A stretch of 64,000 nt of DNA from the NCBI RefSeq assembly GCF_019392245.1, contig NZ_JAHXRL010000002.1, positions 1-64,000 on the forward strand. Direction: 5' to 3'. Position 1 is the first letter of the stretch, and every line of letters begins with the position of its first letter. Positions 1-7,854 of this stretch are shown here, in pieces. Position numbers and translations under genes: made by a program. The notes under the pieces were generated by a model. That model made no database searches and had not been told where the DNA came from. It saw nothing but the letters and a program-made list of their open reading frames with translations. This stretch comes from Sulfitobacter sp. CW3 (GTDB lineage: Bacteria > Pseudomonadota > Alphaproteobacteria > Rhodobacterales > Rhodobacteraceae).

Positions 1-163
1 AAGCGCACGCGCACTTAACGGTTCTTTAAGCCATGCGTAAAACCCACTGAAATGCACCGTCAGTACCCGGCACATCGTCCGCACCGAAAACTCCTCGCGG
101 TGAGCCTCCCCTCTCGTGCATGTAAACATACACTGCCGGGCAATGAATAAACGCATACCTCAC
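1..163 (-). pseudogene. IS3 OrfB (DDE integrase subunit), N-terminal part, probably frameshifted
   Basis: The expected OrfB start (GTG at 163, reading VRYAFI) is in one frame. The recognisable OrfB stretch ([20 protein letters not shown], then [14 protein letters not shown]) is in another frame, open from 156 to the window edge. Between them lie about 45 bases with no family match, including an imperfect palindrome (GTGTATGTTTACATGCAC). The catalytic DDE residues would be beyond the window. A programmed frameshift could in principle rejoin the frames, but the non-matching insert argues for a damaged gene. Confidence 0.5.
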
Positions 164-441
164 TGAGACTCGCGCGCGAAGTATGCGGTCGCCTTTTTTA
201 GAATGGTACGTTCCTCAGTCACCCGCGCCAGTTCCCGCTTCAAACGTCTGATCTCAGCAGCTTGATCGGCAAACTCAGATCTGACACGTGGCGACTTCGA
301 AAACTGAGCCTTCCACGTGTACAACGACTTAGTGCTGATCCCAAGTCGCTCGGCCACTTCGCTGACCGCATATCCACGCTCAACAACTTGCGCCACGGCG
401 TCCTGCTTAAACTCATCCGTAAACCGAATTCTCTTGTTCAT
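160..441 (-). CDS. IS3-family transposase OrfA (helix-turn-helix subunit)
   Basis: This 93-residue protein is the DNA-binding subunit of an IS3 transposase, recognising the IS ends. Residues about 5-45 form the HTH domain (RIRFTDEFKQDAV, then SEVAERLGISTKSLYTW). They are followed by a leucine-zipper-like coiled coil (about 60-88, EIRRLKRELARVTEERTILK) and the family-typical end YFARESQ. Length matches complete family members. An SD-like GGAGAGACGG lies just before the ATG. The stop overlaps a GTG that would start OrfB, as usual for the family. Confidence 0.9.
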   Translation of the reverse strand: MNKRIRFTDEFKQDAVAQVVERGYAVSEVAERLGISTKSLYTWKAQFSKSPRVRSEFADQAAEIRRLKRELARVTEERTILKKATAYFARESQ

Positions 442-477
442 ATCCGTCTCTCCTTGGTTCCAAAATTACCAAGCAAA

Positions 478-553
478 GCGTCTACAAATCTAGGGGAACC
501 TCAAACAGCAGAAAATGAACAAAGCAGGCGTCTAGGAAATTAGGGGCACCTCA
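478..553. repeat. Duplicated IS end, two 26-bp copies 50 bp apart
   Basis: Two direct copies of an IS-end-like sequence occur at 478-503 and 528-553. Both begin GCGTCTA and end AGGGG(A/C)ACCTCA, with a few mismatches between. The outer one joins unrelated flanking DNA. The arrangement could result from a nested insertion, a misplaced transposition or a recombined IS junction. Confidence 0.6.
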
Positions 554-654
554 AAGAGAATACGAGGGGCGCTCAGCGAAAATGCCGAATTGCCATTCCT
601 CAGTGAAAATTTAGAACAACTTATTTAAAACAATTACTTACAATGCATTTTGAA

Positions 655-695
655 AGGCGGAGGAGCGTGGCGTAAGCCGTCTCTTATCCCCGCCT
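655..695 (-). terminator. Weak hairpin after the S8 protease gene
   Basis: Just past the protease stop on the minus strand, AGGCGG and CCGCCT can pair around a loop that itself contains GGCTTACGCC. The hairpin is followed by TTTCAAAA. The stem is imperfect and the T-run short, so this is a possible rather than a clear terminator for the three-gene operon 4712-703. Confidence 0.3.
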
Positions 696-702
696 GACAC
701 CC

Positions 703-2088
703 TTAGCTGTCCGGGAAGGCGGGGTTATCAGTCCAACATGGGACAACGAACTCTTCCTGATCACAGTTTCGCTTATAACAATTGCTCAGAAGCCAGGATT
801 TGGCTTCGATGCCTGAACAGTTTGCAATCTTACCAGCGGAATATCCGAGCGATAAAAACCCCGCCACAAGTGCCGAGGCCGCAGACGTTCCGCCAAACAT
901 GCTGAAGTAGGACCCATATTCCCGCATGTGTCCGTCGACCGAAGGGAGGGTAAACGGGCCACCGGAATAACCTGCTGGGCCGGGTACATCTGTGCTGATT
1001 ACATCAAAGCTCGAATACTTGTGGTTTGAATTTTTGGTGGGCACCCCGACAGGATTATAGTGGGCGCTCTGATTATTGAGCCGCACTTCGGCGGCATCAA
1101 ACGCTTCGGCATCATTGCTCGGGGCCATTACGGTTATATTTCGGCTGCTTGAATAACTGCTTCGATACCCTTTGGCGTTTACCGCACCGACAGAGATAAT
1201 GCCGTTGTGGTCAGACGCGAGGTTGGCGGGATAAATTGCGTTATCTTCATTGGCATTTCCTGCAGCACAGACAACCGGGCGGGCCTGAGATACATTCTCA
1301 ATGAGTTGAGCCAGCTCGCCCCAAACGTCGGTCTGCTTTTGGTTTGGTGCAATCTGACACACTAAATCCAACAGGTTTTGATCAGCAACTTTGAAATCTG
1401 CCAGTTCAGGAACCATCCGGTATGGATCAGCGATATTACGCGGCAAAAGTACCACGTCTGCGCAGATGAGCTCTGCGTACAAAAATGCAAGGATCAAGGC
1501 TTCGGGTTCGGGGTCAAAATTAGTTGAGATTTGAACAATCTCGCACATCGGATCAACACCGGAATATGGCAATGCTAGGTCCTGAATGCCGCCACTAGGC
1601 AGAAGTTGTGTCGTCATGCAGGGCCGCGCGCCAACCAAGCCGGCAACGTTGGTTCCGTGGCTGGAAAAAATCGGGGAGGTACAAGGCTGAACCCCTTTTG
1701 AATGCGCCTCAGAACCCTGCGACAGCCTATCTATCAGTTCGGCGAGCAAATTAACCGTGTGCGGCAATCCATCTGCGATATTTGTGTTCCAGTTCAAGGG
1801 GAGGCTGCCAATTGTCGACTGGCCTTCGGGAAGAAGGGGAAAAGACCCTAACCGCGAAGAAAAGAAATCCAAGGACAATTCCTTGTTTATTACGGCCTGT
1901 AAGTTCGGGTGCTTTGCCGCAACGGATGTATCTATGATCGCAACGCGCGTCGGCTTATCTTTGTGCTCAACACGCCAGTTGACGGGTGCATGATGCGCGT
2001 CGAGGACGCCCAAAGTTTGAAGATGCCAAAGCGCGTTATACTGCGGATAAATTTCACGACCGGTCTCCACGCTGTCTTGTATAATCAT
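703..2088 (-). CDS. Subtilisin-like serine protease (S8), 461 aa
   Basis: A peptidase S8 domain with the complete triad: Asp53 in VAIIDTSVAAKHP, His144 in SSHGTNVAG, Ser402 in GGTSAASALVAG, plus the oxyanion-hole Asn278 in CAAGNANEDN. No signal peptide, membrane segment or classical inhibitor prodomain is visible, so cytoplasmic maturation of a substrate is as likely as export by an unknown route. I chose the ATG at 2088 because it overlaps the upstream stop (TGATG) and follows GCGGAG at good spacing. A GTG at 2097 is possible. Last gene of an operon with the PAP2 and BTAD genes. A second S8 protease sits 4 kb away beside a cationic precursor-like peptide. The S8 assignment is certain, the substrate is inferred. 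Confidence 0.85.
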   Translation of the reverse strand: MIIQDSVETGREIYPQYNALWHLQTLGVLDAHHAPVNWRVEHKDKPTRVAIIDTSVAAKHPNLQAVINKELSLDFFSSRLGSFPLLPEGQSTIGSLPLNWNTNIADGLPHTVNLLAELIDRLSQGSEAHSKGVQPCTSPIFSSHGTNVAGLVGARPCMTTQLLPSGGIQDLALPYSGVDPMCEIVQISTNFDPEPEALILAFLYAELICADVVLLPRNIADPYRMVPELADFKVADQNLLDLVCQIAPNQKQTDVWGELAQLIENVSQARPVVCAAGNANEDNAIYPANLASDHNGIISVGAVNAKGYRSSYSSSRNITVMAPSNDAEAFDAAEVRLNNQSAHYNPVGVPTKNSNHKYSSFDVISTDVPGPAGYSGGPFTLPSVDGHMREYGSYFSMFGGTSAASALVAGFLSLGYSAGKIANCSGIEAKSWLLSNCYKRNCDQEEFVVPCWTDNPAFPDS

Positions 2089-2972
2089 CAAATCCACTCC
2101 GCTTGGGCTGCGCTCATTTGTGTCTCGCAGATTTTTTCAAGAACCGGAGCGAGCATACGGGCTAACTGGTATCCGGCGTTGGTGTCGGAGGCATAATGAA
2201 GCCCTGCCCATTCGCGGTTTTCAGCAATCCGGCGCGCACTCACGAAAAGCTCGGAACTTGCAGGATGCTCTGGAAGGAGCCGCGAGAACATGAACGCGAT
2301 CGAAAACGACTGAAACGAGTGATTGGACGGGTATGATTGATGCGGTGGATTGGGGAGAAGCGGGCGTAATCGCGGCTCCACCTGACTTGGCCGCAGGACA
2401 TTGTAGCGGTCTTTGTAGCGCAGCCCAATTTCATCTGTCAGCGCGAGGATCAGGTAAAACAACGTCTCGGTTGCCTCAAATCCGCCAATGTCTTCTATGC
2501 CAAGCGGGCGCAGATACCCCGAAAGCTCTATCGTCGCTTCTTGCATGATTTCGTTTTCGCGGTGCGCGTCGTTTGGCATGCGTCGCAATGCCTGCTTCAC
2601 AAGGAGTTCAACCGCTTCGCTGCGCAATTGCTCTGTGCTGGGCGGCAATGGGATGGGCAGGTCGTTCCACTCGTCTAACAAGGCGTAGAGTTTTTCGCGC
2701 TCTTTCCAGGGCTCCTGCATGCCAGAGCCTGCAACCATATCCAGCGCCCCGTTGCGGTTTCGATTGCGATTCCTGTTACGATTGCGATTGCGATTGCGGT
2801 TACGATTTCGGTTCCGATTGCGGTTTCTGTTTAGTGCAAGCAAAGACAGCGAACCACCGGCAGCCGCAGCAACGTCCGGATTGTCTACCGGCTGTCCCGA
2901 ATTTTCGTTAAGCTGTAATCCGGTGTTTGTGACGGTAAATCGATTTTGCGCAAGAATGTCGTGGATATCCAC
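2088..2972 (-). CDS. PAP2-superfamily phosphatase/haloperoxidase-like protein with an Asn-Arg repeat, 294 aa
   Basis: The C-terminal half carries the vanadate/phosphate-binding signature of the PAP2 superfamily: K187-x6-R194-P195, PSNH at 215-218 and R253-x5-H259-x3-D263. It should therefore bind phosphate or vanadate and act as an acid phosphatase or haloperoxidase-like enzyme. The first 47 residues look like a peptide leader (Asp/Asn-rich, then AAAAGG and SLSLLAL). They are followed by 13 Asn-Arg dipeptides (48-74). There are no obvious transmembrane helices, unlike lipid-type PAP2 proteins. It starts 9 bp after the regulator gene and overlaps the protease gene, so all three are co-transcribed. 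Family is well supported. The role of the NR tract and leader-like end is unknown. Confidence 0.75.
   Translation of the reverse strand: MDIHDILAQNRFTVTNTGLQLNENSGQPVDNPDVAAAAGGSLSLLALNRNRNRNRNRNRNRNRNRNRNRNRNRNGALDMVAGSGMQEPWKEREKLYALLDEWNDLPIPLPPSTEQLRSEAVELLVKQALRRMPNDAHRENEIMQEATIELSGYLRPLGIEDIGGFEATETLFYLILALTDEIGLRYKDRYNVLRPSQVEPRLRPLLPNPPHQSYPSNHSFQSFSIAFMFSRLLPEHPASSELFVSARRIAENREWAGLHYASDTNAGYQLARMLAPVLEKICETQMSAAQAEWI
2751..2831 (-). repeat. (Asn-Arg)13-Asn coding tract
   Basis: Twenty-seven codons of alternating Asn and Arg (residues 48-74 of the PAP2 protein). All six Arg codons (AGA, AGG, CGA, CGC, CGG, CGT) and both Asn codons are used, so the DNA is not a clean hexamer microsatellite although the peptide repeat is perfect. 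Confidence 0.95.
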
Positions 2973-2981
2973 AGGTTCCTC

Positions 2982-4712
2982 CTATCCGGTGAAGCGTTTA
3001 ATGGCTTCGATCAAATTTGTTTCTTTGTCGGCTTGTGAAATTCTGAAGCGTGCCTTTTGCACTTCGGTGTCTGAAAAATTCGGGTCTCGGACCAGTAGGT
3101 CTTGATAGACGATTGCCGCTTCCTCATCGCGCCCCGTCTGCGCCAGATTGACCAATAGATAACGCATCGCAGCGGTGAATTTCGGCTGTTTGCTCAGCGC
3201 ATTTCGACTGGCTTGGATCGCTTTTTGGTGCTTGCCTAACATAGTGGAGGTCATCGCCAGCGTTGTCTCATAGCTGTAGCCGATAGGGCTGTAGCTACCG
3301 AGATACACAGCGCGTTCTGCCGCTTTTTGCGCGGTTTCATAATCGCCTGCATAGAGCCTGTTTAAAGCGTAATGGTCCCAAACGAACGCCTGGTTCTGAT
3401 TGAGACGTAGCGCACGTTCCAGCAAGTCTCGTGCCAGAACATGGTCGTGGAAAACATAGCCCACTACATGCCCCAAGCACGCCAGAGACACTGCATTGAA
3501 GGGGTTATCAATCAGCGCGCCGCGTACGAGCTTGTCTGTCTCTGCAAAAACGTCATTGTCTAGCGCGCCTAGATTTTCTCCAACCTTAAAGCTGGCGGCG
3601 TAGGTGCGCAGAGCGCCGAAAAGGGCCTCACTTTGTCCAACGGATCCGCGCGACAAAAGATGTTCGGCGTTCTGCAAAGCCTTTGGATCGAGCCGGAACA
3701 TCATATTCAAGGCGGTGTAGCCGACAATCGGCGGTTCGCCCCCCGGCGGAGTGTCGTTGGCCGATTTGCGTTCGATGTTGCGCGACACACGGTCCGCGTT
3801 TTGAGTAACAAATCCGGAAAGAACGTAATTGCCCCAGTCCAGCGCCTCCTCCACAGATGTCTGGATTGACTGGCTCCACTCAAGCGACATGTTCGCGGCA
3901 GTATAAAGAAAGAATGTGAGGGTTAGGGACTGGCGGATCTGAAGTGTACGAACGCGGATAAAATAGTCCGTATTGCTCGCGCCGATCAGACCCTCCGACG
4001 GTCCCGCCGCGTCGCGCAGGTCGTAGACATCAACCAGATGCAGTTCGCGCAGGTTTTTTATAATTCCTTCAAGCAGATGATCAGCGATATGAGACGTGCT
4101 TTCGTCACAGCCCTGCTGGATATTTGGTAGTACGCCAAACGAGATGCGCGCCTCTGGCAACGGCAGGGCCGCGGGTTTCTGATGCCCCCCTGCCCCGGTG
4201 GGTTTGACCACAGCAGGTGCCTTTTGGGCACGGTCAAACAAATCACCAGAAATATTACGCCAGTTTTGACGCTCTAGCTGTAGCCAGTCTTCAAACTCTT
4301 CGTCCTGAATATCCATCCCTTCGAGCAGATCAGACTCTGGGGAAAGCGAGAGTTTCATGAGTTCGGACGAATCCTCTATAACCGCATGATAGTCAATCCA
4401 AAGGGCCTCGCGCTTGAGCTTGATGGAATGGCGGTCCACCTCGAGAATGGCATCGAAATTCGGACCAAGATCGCGGCGCTGTTCAAAGATAATTTGACGC
4501 AGGCTGATTGCTGATTTGCGCTCGCAGCTTTCGCTCCACAGTTTGTCGCGCAGCCAGACGCGTGTGCGCTGACCGCGCGGTGCAAGAGCAAGAAGCGCAA
4601 GAAGTGCGCAGGCTTTTTTACTGCGGGGTGTGAAAGACGTACCTGCGGCATCGGTCAGCTCGAGCGGTCCAATGAGAAACAGTTTGGCACGAATTTGATT
4701 CTGTTCAGCCAT
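2982..4712 (-). CDS. SARP/BTAD-type transcriptional regulator with C-terminal TPR region, 576 aa
   Basis: The N-terminus is an OmpR-type winged helix (IRAKLFLIGPLELTDAAG, then RSKKACALLALLALAP and LRDKLWSES, KSAISLRQ). It is followed by the BTAD-like helical region with DYHAVIEDS and LLEGMDIQDEEFEDWLQLER. The C-terminal third contains TPR-like repeats (for example RALRLNQNQAFVWDHYALNRL, then YETAQKAAERAVYLG). Proteins of this type activate secondary-metabolite or secretion operons by binding direct repeats. The first ATG is at 4712. A TTG at 4874 behind GGAA would add 54 residues of low-complexity sequence and is less likely. It heads the operon with the PAP2 and S8 genes and is divergent from a LuxR-type gene. 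Confidence 0.75.
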   Translation of the reverse strand: MAEQNQIRAKLFLIGPLELTDAAGTSFTPRSKKACALLALLALAPRGQRTRVWLRDKLWSESCERKSAISLRQIIFEQRRDLGPNFDAILEVDRHSIKLKREALWIDYHAVIEDSSELMKLSLSPESDLLEGMDIQDEEFEDWLQLERQNWRNISGDLFDRAQKAPAVVKPTGAGGHQKPAALPLPEARISFGVLPNIQQGCDESTSHIADHLLEGIIKNLRELHLVDVYDLRDAAGPSEGLIGASNTDYFIRVRTLQIRQSLTLTFFLYTAANMSLEWSQSIQTSVEEALDWGNYVLSGFVTQNADRVSRNIERKSANDTPPGGEPPIVGYTALNMMFRLDPKALQNAEHLLSRGSVGQSEALFGALRTYAASFKVGENLGALDNDVFAETDKLVRGALIDNPFNAVSLACLGHVVGYVFHDHVLARDLLERALRLNQNQAFVWDHYALNRLYAGDYETAQKAAERAVYLGSYSPIGYSYETTLAMTSTMLGKHQKAIQASRNALSKQPKFTAAMRYLLVNLAQTGRDEEAAIVYQDLLVRDPNFSDTEVQKARFRISQADKETNLIEAIKRFTG

Positions 4713-4926
4713 ACATGAAGCATGCACAGTATCAGGTGCATTTGGAAGAAAATTGGGAATATGGGCTGCACCTCGCGCCGTGTGCCCACTCTTATTGCCA
4801 CGCGTTAACCGCGGCTGTGAGACAGGTGCACTGTCGATAGAAAAGTTATGTTCATCAAAGGTTTTAAGTTTCAAAATTTATGTTCCAATTTCGCTCCAAA
4901 TGCACGAATCACTCTGCCTTACCTAG

Positions 4927-4943
4927 CGTTAGTAATACGTTAG
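4927..4943. promoter_or_regulatory. Candidate regulator site: CGTTAG direct repeat, 11-bp period
   Basis: CGTTAG occurs at 4927-4932 and 4938-4943, one helical turn apart, in the divergent promoter between the BTAD regulator and the LuxR-type gene. OmpR-fold proteins, including SARPs, characteristically bind direct repeats with this period. Autoregulation is an inference. Confidence 0.4.
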
Positions 4944-5124
4944 GAAATTTGTGCTGCGCGAAGCGGGATGCCGATGACTGCCCTCCCCAAACGGGCCGGA
5001 AGAACGTGAATGTGACGCAAGGTCAATCATTTAACGATTTTTGCGGGATCGGACTGTGTCCACGACTGACGGATCGATAACGTCAAGTCCTTCAGGTTGT
5101 TTTCAATTAAAGGAGTACAGCCTC

Positions 5125-5799
5125 ATGAAAATTGTAATTGTTTCGAGAAACACTTTTTTTCAACACGCATTAGCGTCCATGTTAGCCGCAGACGACATCG
5201 ATATAGCACTGCAGGTTGATGACCTGACCGTCTTTGCAAAAGGAAACCGCGCATTTCCGTCGGACGTGGATGTGCTGATCGTCGAGGATGCAGCGCCTTG
5301 CTCACAGCGGCCTTTTGCGAATCTGTCAGCTTTGCATCGCCGACGCCCACTTTTGAAATCATTGTTGGTTGTCCCGAAATTCGACGCCGCTTTTCTCTTA
5401 AAGCTTTTCGAAGCAGGCTGTGCGGGTTGTTTGTCGTCAAACGTTCCACCTGCTGCAATCCCGCAGTATCTAAGGCTTGCTGCATCCGGCCAGCGCATTT
5501 TGCCTGACGGAGCGGCAGATCTGCTCAAGCAGTTGATCCAAGAAGTCACACCACCCGCCGATGCCACTGCTTTGATGTCCAAGCTGACAAATCGGGAAGG
5601 GCGCGTCCTGAGCCAGCTTTTGCGCGGTGCCCCCAACAAAATCATCGCGTCTTGTTTGCAAGTGCCGGTGACAACGGTGAAAGGCGACGTGAAGTCAATC
5701 ATGCGCAAAACCGGCGCGGCGAACCGGACTGCGCTGGTTGTCTCTGTCATGAGGAAAGGGTTTGGGGGGATGGACCAACCTGCGCCACAATACGCATAA
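5125..5799 (+). CDS. LuxR/NarL-type response-regulator-like protein, 224 aa
   Basis: An N-terminal receiver-like fold (MKIVIVSRNTFFQHALASML, then VDVLIVEDAAP) precedes a C-terminal GerE HTH (LTNREGRVLSQLLRGAPNKI, then VPVTTVKGDVKSIMRKTG). The acidic pocket is poor: the phosphoacceptor region reads VEDAAP and the N-terminal DD pair is absent, so it may be phosphorylation-independent. The start is the ATG at 5125 behind AAAGGAG (5110-5116) at good spacing. An in-frame upstream extension from 5041 lacks a ribosome-binding site. It is divergent from the BTAD gene and convergent with the second S8 protease, between the two halves of the peptide cluster. No sensor kinase is adjacent. Confidence 0.75.
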   Translation: MKIVIVSRNTFFQHALASMLAADDIDIALQVDDLTVFAKGNRAFPSDVDVLIVEDAAPCSQRPFANLSALHRRRPLLKSLLVVPKFDAAFLLKLFEAGCAGCLSSNVPPAAIPQYLRLAASGQRILPDGAADLLKQLIQEVTPPADATALMSKLTNREGRVLSQLLRGAPNKIIASCLQVPVTTVKGDVKSIMRKTGAANRTALVVSVMRKGFGGMDQPAPQYA

Positions 5800-5802
5800 A
5801 AC

Positions 5803-5830
5803 AGACGCCGGACGGAAAGGTCCGGCGTCT
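5803..5830. terminator. Bidirectional hairpin terminator between convergent genes
   Basis: A perfect 11-bp stem (AGACGCCGGAC / GTCCGGCGTCT) with a 6-base loop lies between the LuxR-type gene stop and the protease stop. It is followed by GGGCTTTT on the plus strand and GTTTTATG on the minus strand, so it can stop both convergent units. Confidence 0.8.
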
Positions 5831-5838
5831 ATGGGCTT

Positions 5839-7500
5839 TTAAGCGCTTGCGTTGATCTTTTTTGCCGCCTCAAGTGCTCGTTGGATCAAACGTGCGACGG
5901 TGTCGAGTGCCGCATCGTCATCACCCGCAACGGGCGGGTCTTCAGGCGCATTCTGGGGGACCAGAACGGGCATTCCCCGACCTTGCAACTCAGCCGATAA
6001 TCCCAGCGGCTGGCAAGCATCCAACACCCGTGAGAACAGAGCATCAGAACGCGATTGATTACGGGCCATGCCCTGAATATCCTCGCTCTGCGCCAGCAGA
6101 ACGGCAGCTACTCCCGCAACATGAGGTGCCGCCATTGAAGTCCCGTCATTACTGCCGAACCCATTGCCGGGAACAGTTGAGACTATGGCAACACCTGGCG
6201 CGCAAACATCGATCTGCGGTCCACGGCAAGTAAATTTGGCTGCAAAGAATTCACCATCCTGACTGACATGCTCTGTCACGTGGCGGGTGTGAAAGCTGTC
6301 ATTCGGGAAGGTCCCGAATTTGCCGAAGGCTGCTACCGCCATCACTTCAGGATAAGCTGCGGGAAACATGACGTCCCCCCCGCTGTTGCCAGCCGCCGCG
6401 ATCAACAAAATACCTGCGGCTCGTGCGGCTTGCATCCGCTGTTGCAAAAGGTCGCTTTTGTTGGCACCGCCGAGCGACATGTTGACAACGTCAACTTTCA
6501 ATTCAATAGCGGCATCAATGGCCGCGATGAGTTTAGAGATGCTGGCCCCGGGAAAGATCCGCAAAGGAAAAATATCTACGCGGTCCGCAACTCCGCGCAT
6601 TCCAATCGCATTGTTCAGAGCGCCGATTGTGCCCGCAACATGGGTGCCATGCCCGCTATCATCGGTTTTCCAGTCTTCTTCGGGGTCACCACCTTCTGCA
6701 AAACCGCGACCGCCAGCAGCAGACACGTCGGGATGGCCATCTGCAAATCCGCTGTCAATGACAGCAACGCGAATGCGCGCGCCATCTGGCATCGTGACAT
6801 TGCCAACAGTCTGGTTGCCCCACAAATCAGCTTGCGGTGCACCCGTGCTGGCAGGCAACGCCGTCACGCGCACAACGTTGTCTCGGGTCGCAAAAACAGG
6901 GGATTGGATCAGCCGGCTCCAATAGCCGCTGGAGGGTTTGAGGCGCAGTTCGGTCAAACTATCGAGGGTCTCGCCGAACAACTTAAGCGTTACTTTCCCT
7001 TGCGTGTTTGTCCGTTGACGATCAGACCAAAGTTCGCCCGACAAATCGACCTGAACACCCTGAACAGGTGCATCATTTTCATCGAGCACTTTGAGTGTGA
7101 CTTTCAATTCATCGTTTTGTGTCGACAACGTCGGAGACTGGCTCATCTCGAACAGGTCTGCCGCGTTGAACATCTGGAGGGGAAAATCCTTTTCGATGAC
7201 CAATGCGTCGCCGTATTGGTCTTTCAGTTCTTTCACGTGATCATCTGTTAGCTCGGCGCTTAAAGAATGCACTTTTCCCGTGTCCGGATCGCTCAATGCT
7301 GTAAAGGCGAGCGGTGCTACAGCCTCGTCTGCGTTGTCTTCGCCTGCCTGCATGGCAGAAAAAGCCTCTTGTTTCGCTTTCAACTGACCGAACACTTCCT
7401 CAAGGTCGACCTCATCAACATTCGCGCCTGTGATCGCAGGTTTTCCGATGATGTATTTGGCCGTCTTCCTTTTGTCGGTTGCGGATGTGACTTCATGCAT
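5839..7500 (-). CDS. Subtilisin-like serine protease (S8) with N-terminal extension, 553 aa
   Basis: The peptidase domain starts near residue 240. It has Asp249 (VAVIDSGFADGHPDV), His284 (SGHGTHVAGTIG), oxyanion Asn372 (AAAGNSGG) and Ser455 (DGTSMAAPHVAG). About 240 residues precede it: an acidic start with DEVDLEEVFGQLKAKQEAF (29-47), and a beta-rich segment (about 130-200, with APVQGVQVDLSGE and NTQGKVTLKLFGE) resembling a carboxypeptidase-regulatory-like domain. No signal peptide is seen. The ATG at 7500 has AAAGGAAA upstream and the gene overlaps the 98-aa gene by 8 bp, so it is translated from the mRNA that begins with the cationic precursor. It is the natural candidate to cleave that precursor (inference). 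Confidence 0.88.
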   Translation of the reverse strand: MHEVTSATDKRKTAKYIIGKPAITGANVDEVDLEEVFGQLKAKQEAFSAMQAGEDNADEAVAPLAFTALSDPDTGKVHSLSAELTDDHVKELKDQYGDALVIEKDFPLQMFNAADLFEMSQSPTLSTQNDELKVTLKVLDENDAPVQGVQVDLSGELWSDRQRTNTQGKVTLKLFGETLDSLTELRLKPSSGYWSRLIQSPVFATRDNVVRVTALPASTGAPQADLWGNQTVGNVTMPDGARIRVAVIDSGFADGHPDVSAAGGRGFAEGGDPEEDWKTDDSGHGTHVAGTIGALNNAIGMRGVADRVDIFPLRIFPGASISKLIAAIDAAIELKVDVVNMSLGGANKSDLLQQRMQAARAAGILLIAAAGNSGGDVMFPAAYPEVMAVAAFGKFGTFPNDSFHTRHVTEHVSQDGEFFAAKFTCRGPQIDVCAPGVAIVSTVPGNGFGSNDGTSMAAPHVAGVAAVLLAQSEDIQGMARNQSRSDALFSRVLDACQPLGLSAELQGRGMPVLVPQNAPEDPPVAGDDDAALDTVARLIQRALEAAKKINASA

Positions 7501-7789
7501 GATCGTTTCCTTTCAATTGCAGGGCTTGGTTCACCTGAGCCAGCTCAACCGCGATCTTTTCAAGACGCTCCGCTAGATCTCGGACATGCAAACGCAGATC
7601 GTCTGGGGCGGTATTCGAGGGCCGTGTGAGCGCAGAAACTGTTTCGAAACTCGCCTCAAGCTGAGAGATCAAGGTATCGATCGTAACGTCATCGGCCAGC
7701 GGATCATTTATGCTGCCCTCGGTGTCGCCAAATTCGGCATAAAAATCCTCAATTTCTTCGAGGTCGCTTCGTGTCAAAGTACGGGTCAT
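7493..7789 (-). CDS. Small acidic coiled-coil protein, 98 aa, unknown function
   Basis: I do not recognise the family. The first 30 residues are acidic (SDLEEIEDFYAEFGDTEGS). The rest is predicted helical (TIDTLISQLEASFETVSAL) with a heptad-like C-terminus (DLAERLEKIAVELAQVNQAL), suggesting a coiled coil. There is no Cys, signal peptide or membrane segment. AGGA lies nine bases before the ATG. It sits between the cationic precursor and the protease. Its acidic N-terminus resembles the acidic half of the precursor (L-x-E-x-E ... AEFG). Plausible roles are immunity or antitoxin-like binding of the basic peptide, a chaperone or adaptor for the protease, or a second precursor. None is proven. Confidence 0.7.
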   Translation of the reverse strand: MTRTLTRSDLEEIEDFYAEFGDTEGSINDPLADDVTIDTLISQLEASFETVSALTRPSNTAPDDLRLHVRDLAERLEKIAVELAQVNQALQLKGNDHA

Positions 7790-7809
7790 GGCTGTATCCT
7801 AAATTTGGG

Positions 7810-7846
7810 GTGCGCGGACCCTTGGGGAGGTCAAGGCCCCGCGCAC
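7810..7846 (-). terminator. Strong intercistronic hairpin after the precursor gene
   Basis: GTGCGCGG pairs with CCGCGCAC (7810-7817 / 7839-7846), and inside it CCTTG pairs with CAAGG (7820-7824 / 7832-7836). It begins 8 bases after the precursor stop on the minus strand and has no T-run. I read it as an mRNA-stabilising or attenuating structure that lets the peptide be made in excess over the downstream genes. Confidence 0.6.
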
Positions 7847-7854
7847 AACAGGCA

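Larger units (their letters stand above)
1..553 (-). mobile_element. IS3-family insertion sequence, partial, cut by the window edge
   Basis: The element is read on the minus strand. It has a complete OrfA at 160-441 and the beginning of an OrfB region running off the left edge. Its outer end is taken at 553, where the sequence read outward-in is TGAGGTGCCCCTAATTTCC, an end typical of the IS51-like branch of IS3. A second, similar end lies 50 bp further inside. The other terminus is outside the window, so completeness cannot be judged. The OrfB region looks frameshifted, which suggests an inactive copy. Confidence 0.75.

Noticed and set aside
2751..2831. The repeat as a CRISPR array or simple microsatellite
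   Set aside because: No spacers of constant length exist, and the codons vary between repeats, so it is a coding tract.
2573..3105. Plus-strand ORFs rich in Asp-Cys or Arg-Leu dipeptides opposite the PAP2 gene
   Set aside because: They are antisense readings of the Asn-Arg repeat. The minus strand carries the PAP2 catalytic motifs and good gene coupling.
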